In this document: in pieces, positions 57,595 through 64,000 of the stretch
Layout of the letters: the number at the start of each line of letters is the position of its first letter
Position numbering within the stretch: the stretch's first letter is position 1
From: Armillaria gallica
Lineage: Eukaryota; Basidiomycota; Agaricomycetes; Agaricales; Physalacriaceae
Reading direction: 5' to 3'
NCBI GenBank assembly: GCA_037576215.1
Contig: JBANDB010000013.1
Location: 2,542,001 to 2,606,000 of the forward strand
Length of the DNA: 64,000 nt
Made by a program: the position numbers and the translations under genes
The notes under the pieces: model-generated
The model's input: the letters and a program-made list of their open reading frames with translations, nothing else
The model's database searches: none
Told to the model about the DNA's origin: nothing

Positions 57595-58189
57595 TTTTCC
57601 TTGTCATTGGATGTCCAGACAATGTCCAGAAGTATTTCTCAAATTTCTGTTTGTAAGTCCTCTTCAAAACTCATCATATAAGAGCTTAGACTTGTCTTTT
57701 CTAGCCTCCATATTGGTCAGACAAAAAGAGAATAGGCCTTATGCGAATAGACTCCTAATAGATGCATTTTGAGGCCTTCTTTAGTTCTCAGTGCCGGTCT
57801 TTTTGATCCACCAAGCCAAGGATGTTTCTGTACCTCACATATATATATCATTATCTGCAACATTTCCTCTTCAGTTGTATTAAGCCCCTTATAACAGCCT
57901 AAAAGCGCCTTGCAAGGCAAATAAAACAGGATTTAAATCTTATCACAAGTCTTATCTTTGCCTTATCATCTCAGATAATGATTATTACTTGCTTATCATG
58001 CATTATCATATCATTTCTAATCTTATCACAGGGCTTATAAACCAAGCTACCTTATAAGGCTACTACCAAATCTCCGACATGATTTGTAGACATGTAGTGA
58101 ATATAATAACCATTGAACATCTACTGTGTTGATCTCAAAGATTGAATGTCGAGCTGTATTGAAATATTCTGGTGCAGCTGCCTGCATAG
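57595..58189. other. No gene; AT-rich with cttatca words
   Basis: Between 57930 and 58060 the word cttatca or ttatcat recurs about nine times and the sequence is AT-rich. No ORF, terminal repeat or RNA gene was recognised. Confidence 0.45.
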
Positions 58190-58340
58190 GACAAAATACA
58201 GTGAGTATAGGTGAGTATAGGGCAACCGTAGCCCTATGCAAATGGTTATAGGAAACACGCATGTCCCTTATAGCCCTATACCATGTTATAGAGTATAGAG
58301 TGCTATAGCTGCATGGTTCCTATACCCTCTATACCGTTTG
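58190..58340. repeat. tatagg-rich palindromic block
   Basis: The stretch has many copies of tatagg and its complement cctata in both orientations (for example gtataggtgagtataggg and ccctataccat), so it folds on itself. It resembles the inverted repeat at 21.7 kb. Confidence 0.5.
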
Positions 58341-58870
58341 TGAGATTGCTGATGTACAGAGACAACCAGGGATATGAGACTCTGAATTGGATGGACCGGG
58401 TGGATTTGCGCCCACTAAGGCATTCGCCAACACCTGGTAGGAAAGTACAATCAGTACACTGGATCCTTGATTTCACATCCTGCCATGACATGGTGCGCTT
58501 ATTCATGTTCTCCTTTCCATGTGATGATCCCATGGGATCGTCCACCAAAGTTTAAGGTTCATATGAGCCTTTCCCTGTCTGCTCCAAAAACAAAAGGACC
58601 TCTCGCTAATATCCTGTGCAATTGTCTCCAGTGTTCTTATACATCCGTCGACCCACAATGATCCCGTCTTTCGCCTACTTACTCCTTCATGCCTGTACCT
58701 CAGGTTAGCGTCCCATAACCAAGAACTGTCATCCTCTACATTTCTTGGGGAAAGTATTACTTCTCCATATTAGTTGGGTGTCACACTACAGATCTGACCC
58801 CAGCATTAACTATAACTCCTGTGGCATGATACAGCTTTCACTCATTCGATTCTCCTCATGGTTGTCATGA
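58341..58870. other. No recognisable gene
   Basis: A minus-strand frame (58303-58548) and a plus-strand frame (58313-58555) overlap fully. Neither has splice support or motifs. Confidence 0.4.
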
Positions 58871-58932
58871 GATGGTAATCAGGGAGCAAATCTAAAATAT
58901 AAAACCAGGGAGTCACAAGCCAGGTTCAACCC
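58871..58932 (+). repeat. tRNA-like SINE head
   Basis: GATGGTAATCAGGGAGC (A-box-like) is followed about 40 bases later by CAGGTTCAACCCC (B box). No acceptor stem. It is the first of three such heads within 700 bp. Confidence 0.35.
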
Positions 58933-59201
58933 CCTACATTGACCGTCATTCAGGCCAGAGCTTCGTGTACAAGTCATACCAATGATATACCACTCATCAA
59001 AAAGTAATGGAGGCTCCGATCCTTGCTCTCAGGTCTGATAAATAAAGCCACGTGTATTCGTGGCAACACCAGCTGAGATGGATGGTAACTAATGTGTTTC
59101 ACTCAAGATGGAAGGTACTTGGGCTCGAACTTGGTGTTCGAACAGGAATGGATTATGACATCTAGACCAGTTGATGATTTTTCGAATATGAACAACTGAT
59201 A

Positions 59202-59268
59202 GTGTGCCAGTTCAGTAGGTTAGGTGTTATAGTACGTGTCTTCGCTGGTTCGATCCCCACATTGGTCC
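59202..59268 (+). repeat. tRNA-like SINE head
   Basis: TGCCAGTTCAGTAGGTTAGG (A-box region) and GGTTCGATCCC (B box, 59247-59257) are spaced as in a tRNA. A T-rich tail with ctggtcttttctttctt follows at 59295-59325, the layout of a short SINE. Confidence 0.55.
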
Positions 59269-59523
59269 CTGAAGCTTGAAGACCGGCTGCACCTGTTTTT
59301 ATTTTCTGGTCTTTTCTTTCTTATCCCCTGAGGACCAAGACCCACCATGATCCTCCTGTCTGTCCCTGTCGTGCGCGTCCTGCTGACTTTTGTTACATAT
59401 CTACTAGGTGCCTTGCTCTACAGCATCGGAAGAATAAATTATCCATCAACAGGGTTTCAAAACGTTGACAGGAAACTCCGCCCCCAAGCATAGGATATTT
59501 ATCTGTTCTACTCACCATCAGGC

Positions 59524-59572
59524 TGACTAGTTCGGTTGGTCCATTACAGCTGTTGCTGGGTTCGATCCCGTC
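59524..59572 (+). repeat. tRNA-like SINE head
   Basis: TGACTAGTTCGGTTGGTCC (A box) and GGGTTCGATCCCG (B box, 59558-59570) are 35 bases apart. No complete tRNA cloverleaf forms. Confidence 0.5.
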
Positions 59573-59849
59573 TTTGGAAATAATGTCACCTGAAAAGTTT
59601 TTTCTGACTTCCGCTTCGAGTTTAAAAGCTTTATCTTGAAGTCATCATGGTTCTCGATCATCAGTAATTATTCATCCATTTCACTTTTAGTACATTTGCT
59701 CAAAGAAGTTAATAACATTCAGATATTATCAAGTTGGTTGCTGGAAGTCGTATTGAAGGACCTCTTCTTTGCACTGTTGGACATAATACACATAACCATG
59801 CAATGATAATGTCTTCTAGGGCTTGATTAACAGCATCTTAACACCCAGC

Positions 59850-61560
59850 CGCCCAGAAACTCACCGCAGAATTCCGCCTATCCATGAGAACCTTCGCCCA
59901 ATGGATAGAGACAGCACCATACACGTCATGTGCAGCTCATTCCTCAGAGAAGCCAAGCATCCTGACGCAGGTATTCTGATGGAAAGCGACAATGTAAGAT
60001 GCGCTCTGTAATGGTATAGCACTCTGCAGTGCATTGAGCAGGCGAACCTCTTCCCTACATTCCTTCGTATAGTTACTGATTCTATAAGAGGTCAACACCT
60101 AGCGGTCGTTCTTGATGAGTACTTGTCGCAACAACTCACACGCTAAGAACCCACCTCGGAATGTTGTGTATCCATGAGGATCTTTGCAATTTTTGTGGAG
60201 ATTGTTTTGTAAACCGTTCGAGCACATCCCTCTATGGAGATGCCAATCATCCTAACGTGGTCTTGGTGGTGAAATGCAACAATGTAAGGCCAGATATAGG
60301 ATGGTGAAATAGAATTATGGAATGGAGGTCGCCATAGGACCTCTTCCTTGCATTGGTCAATCCACTGACCACCACCATGAGAGAGTAATTCCTTCTAAGT
60401 AGATGTCTTAGCACCATAGCAGCTTTATAATTAGAAAGAATACCTGAGATCGTTGTCTGTCCATAAGAATCTTCGCCCACTTGGTTGGGAGGACATTATA
60501 AACTGCCCGAGCAGGCTTGACTTCAGAGAAGCCAATCATTCTAACACAATGGCTCTGGTGCCAAGCGACCATATAAGGAGCATGCTGCAATGGCGCGGCA
60601 CCATTGAAAGTGTGCAGCTGCAAAAGCCTTTCTTTGCATAGCTTGAGACAGCAGCCGAAGGATGCACCGGAGTTCAGCTCTTCGACATCTTCCACTGGAT
60701 CAGTAACCCCAGGCATCTAGTAGGTCGGTCCCATTATCTGTGTTTCGCTGTTAAAAGGGCTCTGTGTATTACTCGTAGCTATTTTAGATGGGACAGTTGT
60801 ATTCGGGGTTGGCTGGAGTGACGATAAATGTTCATTAATGTGGGAGATAGTACCAATATTGCTCGTTACTATTTGCAACATCTTCAGTGATACTTGCAGC
60901 ATGTTCAATGATAACTGGGTCTTTTGAACAGGAGCATCAGCGAACTATTCCTGATGTTAAAAGAGAAGGCTCAATGTCAAAGTTTTTCCTAGCATCATTC
61001 ACTGCCTTTTGGTGAGGACCAATGTCCTCTTTTATGTCTCAAGAGGCTAGGACATCCAAGACCTTCACTCGAATACCGCCTTTGTTACAGTTGATTTCAT
61101 TCACTTGTGTCAAGACATCGGATAGATATCTACAGAAGAATATTAGGAACAGCTATTGAATAACAAGGGAAGCGGCAATGACTCTTGGAACTCTAAGCAG
61201 GCAGTTTGTAGACATAAAGTATATTTAATTCCCTCGGGCATCGCAGATGCTTGGATACCAGCATTGTTAATTATCTTCACGATTTCAATGATCTTGTCTG
61301 TGAGGTCTTGCATATCCTCTTTGTTATTTTTAGATTGCTGCCATAATGCATCTGTGATCTGGTATCAGAAGATGTGATATCGATATGATGCTTACCTCTA
61401 AGTTTTCGAAGAGCACGACCGCGGTCTCGGCAATACCTCTTACAAAACCACCAACGATTGGCACCATGTCGCCAAGCCCTTTAATGATGTTTGCGATCTG
61501 GATTGACACTGGGATTGCTTTGGAGCCATGGCGGTGTTTTCGAGACTTATTTCCAGGCAT
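59850..61560 (-). pseudogene. MLKL/HeLo-like helical domain plus three tandem exon repeats
   Basis: Starts at ATG 61560. Exon 1 contains IANIIKGLGDMVPIVGGF and GIAETAVVLFENLE. A 37-nt intron (GTAAGC...CCAG) leads to NKEDMQDLTDKIIEIV. A later exon has YLSDVLTQVNEIN and DIKEDIGPHQKAVNDA. This heptad-like pattern is that of the MLKL/HeLo-like four-helix domain found at the amino end of fungal NLRs and cell-death proteins (tentative). After a Ser/Thr linker, an in-frame TAG (60717-60719) and VTDPVEDVEELNSG, three copies of one exon follow (at about 60444-60578, 60155-60291 and 59866-60000). Each has the form (P/S)Y(M/I)VA(W/F)H and VRM(I/L)G(F/I)S and KILMD(R/T)(Q/R). A TGA lies at 61039-61041 and another in the third repeat. 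No nucleotide-binding site was found between the domains. Confidence 0.5.
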
Positions 61561-61985
61561 AAGATTATTGGCGGAGGAAGCAAAGGTTGGTCAAGCACCC
61601 ATACAGCAGGGTTTGATGTGAATTTGATGGTGATCAATACTGTCACAAGACACTGCCCCATTTATGCATAGGTCACAGTATAGCCAAATCATCCCCAGCC
61701 GCGTTTCCCAGACTGGAGTCATCGGTAGTAAGAACATCCTCCTCTTTGTAAGTAGGTTGTCGCTTTTGCTGTCCCTACACTCGTGAGTCGTGGTGTGTCA
61801 TCCGCATCAGTGTCCCTTCATTTTGTATATGACCCCTTGAACACTGGCATTTGTCCTACACCTAATCGCATGTGTTGGTTTATGGCTGTGGCATTAGCAG
61901 AAGGGTAGATGATTAAGGGAAACAGGAAGATGTTCGCGCTCATCAAAGGCATGTATAATCCCTGGCCCCCGGGACTCGGACCGAT
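61561..61985. other. No recognisable gene
   Basis: Upstream flank of the helical-domain gene. Short frames only; its promoter may lie here but no element is recognised. Confidence 0.4.
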
Positions 61986-63170
61986 CTCGCTGATATATAC
62001 AGTCGGCAGGACGACTCCTGTTGATTTTTGCACAATAACACAGTCATGCCACTATCTAACTATGGCACTGCCAGATCGGTCCGCATGTTCCACATAATTT
62101 TGGACCTCGTGACAGCGTGAGGGTACCCTACTGCACAATTTCCATAACGTCCTGAAGGCACAATACTCGTGGACTTGGACAGCAACAAAGAACAATTTGG
62201 AATGACATCCACATGCTCACCAGTACACAAGCATAGATCTCAATGTGATTGCAGGGTGCATCCAGGTTTCATATGATTAACAACAACAGGCCTGATTGCT
62301 TCTGGCGTACTAGCCATCTTTCGCTGACATGGATTGCTACAGGACCCTATTCCATTCATCTGCATCAATCTTAGAAGAGTTGCTGCATGTGTCTGGTTTG
62401 CAGCTTCAGGTTCTGCAAACCAGATGCGTTGACAAAGCCTCTTCTTAATTTTCTATGCAGGACTTCAGTAAATAGTGAGAAAAGATGAGTTAGAATGCAC
62501 TGGCACTTGCTTCCAAGTTGTTCCTTGAGAACGGTGCGCAATCTAGATCATCCTTCTCCTCTTCCATGTCCCGAACAGCGTCGTCTTGCACACTGGGAAG
62601 ACTTCGATGGGTCGTACTTTATTCTATATGGCCCCAAGTTCCACGCCTTTGACATACTGCTTTGTCGGCTGAGACCCCTCAAAGCTAACTGATACAATAC
62701 TCGACTTGAAGGCATATTTCGCATCGCCAGCAAAGAGAAAAGATATTATTATAGATATTTTCCTCAGAATACACATATCGAGACGATGGAGGAGCTCAAG
62801 TAGTGCCGGTCGGAATTGCAGCTGTTACATTAAATGTCAACTCATCAAGCAGTACTTGCATCAAACTGGGTAAGACAGTTAAACTGCCCATGAAGACCAC
62901 GAAAGCCTGGCGAGGCAGGAGTCGGTGGCAAACATCAAAGGAAATCCGAGTGCAAACAGTGGTAGCATGCCGGGATATTCTGTGTTACAGACACCCTGGG
63001 CTTCTGAAGACTGGGAGCAAGACAGAGCTCATGGTTAAAGGTGGCGGTGGGACCACGGTAGTCATGGAGGGAAACCTGGGAAATTGTGGCATGATTGTCA
63101 TCATTGTCCAAAAAATCCCAAAATCAACCGGAGTCCGACTCAGTCGTCCTGCCGACGGTAGATATATCAC
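61986..63170. repeat. Inverted duplication, arms about 45-90 bp, spaced 1.1 kb
   Basis: On the minus strand 62036-61990 reads AAATCAACAGGAGTCGTCCT followed by GCCGACTGTATATATCA. On the plus strand 63118-63166 reads AAATCAACCGGAGTC, then an 8-base insertion, then GTCGTCCTGCCGAC and ATATATCA. Weaker similarity continues upstream of both (tcatgccac). Both copies give the same peptide VVLPTV(Y/D)IS, so they may be the same exon of two divergent gene copies. The interval also has a 12-base stem TCTGGTTTGCAG/CTGCAAACCAGA at 62392-62424. Confidence 0.5.
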
Positions 63171-64000
63171 ATGACTACCTCTGTGCTAATTTCGCTTGGG
63201 ATTTTTGGTTCAACAGTCGAAGAAAGCTTGAACATAACATTCAAGGAGGAATACACCAACATGCAAAGCTTCTATTCAGCCCTTTTGCATGCCGTGTAAG
63301 TGTGGCCACTGCCCCCTCATCAGACTGTCACATTTTTTCGAAACGTGACTAGTATATGTATGGCCATCCGCTGAGCAAGGTGAGTTGCTTGTTAAAATAA
63401 TCTTGATTCATTATCTGCTCATTTATCAGTATGGACACAACTCGATATTTTCAAAAATGACACTGCATTCAATCACATGCTCAGTAGCTGTTCTGAAAGT
63501 CCTGTTTTTTCTACCCATGAAGACCGAAGGATATACTCAGAAGGTTGAACCGTGCACAAGGACCATCATGCATGCGGTATAGGGCACTCTTTGTGTAGTA
63601 TATACATGCAGTTCGTTCCGCTGACTTTTCATCTGTTCCAGATTCGACAATGATCTTGTCATTTCCGACACTGAAACCCTGCGAAGCCAGGATCATGATC
63701 AATGCAGCGGGTAGGAAAGAATCTAGGTTCTTTTTCCCATCATCTAACTCCCATTTTCGTAGGTTTGGAGTGCACAAAGCACGAAAACTCCGAGATTCAT
63801 CTACGAAGAAGTCGGCTAGTATTTTTCTGTATGTTGAACTTCGCTTTATATGACTATGTTCTCATAATGCTCTGACCGAGTACAATGTTTAGATTTATCC
63901 CTCGACGGTAAACCCGCACAAGAGGAAGAAACCGGCCCATAATAATGGACAAGGCAATGTGGGATCTGTATGTGTGATTCTCATTGAGGTTTATGTATCT
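63171..64000. other. No recognisable gene
   Basis: A plus-strand frame continues from the duplicated exon to 63352 (ISHDYLCANFAWDFW) without known motifs. A minus-strand frame at 63511-63777 and a plus-strand one at 63650-63853 overlap and are unsupported. The window ends in non-coding-looking sequence. Confidence 0.35.

Noticed and set aside
61040..61560. NACHT or NB-ARC NLR
   Set aside because: The amino-terminal helical domain fits, but no P-loop was found in the gene or its flank.

Overview
The window looks like a repeat-rich, gene-poor stretch of a filamentous basidiomycete, most likely an Agaricomycete (a Boletales-type genome would fit, but that is inference). Evidence: introns of about 46-56 nt with GTRAGT donors, a decayed fungal FunK1-type kinase, a C2HC/Plavaka-type transposase, a chromodomain Ty3/gypsy element, and proteins of unknown function that resemble families expanded in mushroom-forming fungi. 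All family names come from reading motifs by eye; no database was searched.

Layout. 1-16.7 kb holds relics of host-type genes, all on the minus strand and all interrupted: a FunK1-like kinase (4.3-6.7 kb), an ABC transporter (9.8-12.0 kb) and a single-pass membrane protein (13.1-14.9 kb). 16.8-19.6 kb is a degenerate satellite-like array with a period near 105 bp. 20-24 kb contains small repeats, a 564-bp pogo-like MITE with a TA duplication, and a tRNA-derived SINE-like head. 24-31.7 kb carries a minus-strand block of intron-containing genes of unknown function, one with a DUF6698-like carboxy-terminal pattern, followed by a cluster of short stem-loops (30.4-31.0 kb). 31.7-36.4 kb shows nothing I can name.

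The dominant feature is a young Ty3/gypsy chromovirus on the minus strand (37377-48607, 11,231 bp). It has 204-bp LTRs differing at one base, a perfect 5-bp target duplication (TTGTG), a gag-protease frame of 1226 codons, a pol frame (RT, RNase H, integrase, chromodomain) and an extra 930-codon sense ORF in the position where env lies in other LTR elements. Gag and pol are in the same frame, separated by one TGA in a CAA TGA CTA context that resembles known readthrough sites. A second in-frame TGA interrupts RNase H and probably inactivates this copy.

48.6-64 kb is a transposon graveyard. It holds a second stem-loop cluster, a decayed gene of unknown function (49.6-51.7 kb), a Plavaka-type (CMC) transposase pseudogene (52.2-57.6 kb) whose intron seems to contain a 1.6-kb insertion with a strict 20-bp minisatellite, several SINE-like tRNA heads, and a decayed gene with an MLKL/HeLo-like helical amino terminus followed by three 289-bp exon repeats.

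Across the decayed genes many premature stops are TGA, often where an Arg (CGA) codon would be expected, and the only LTR mismatch is a CpG transition. This is consistent with deamination of methylated CpG.
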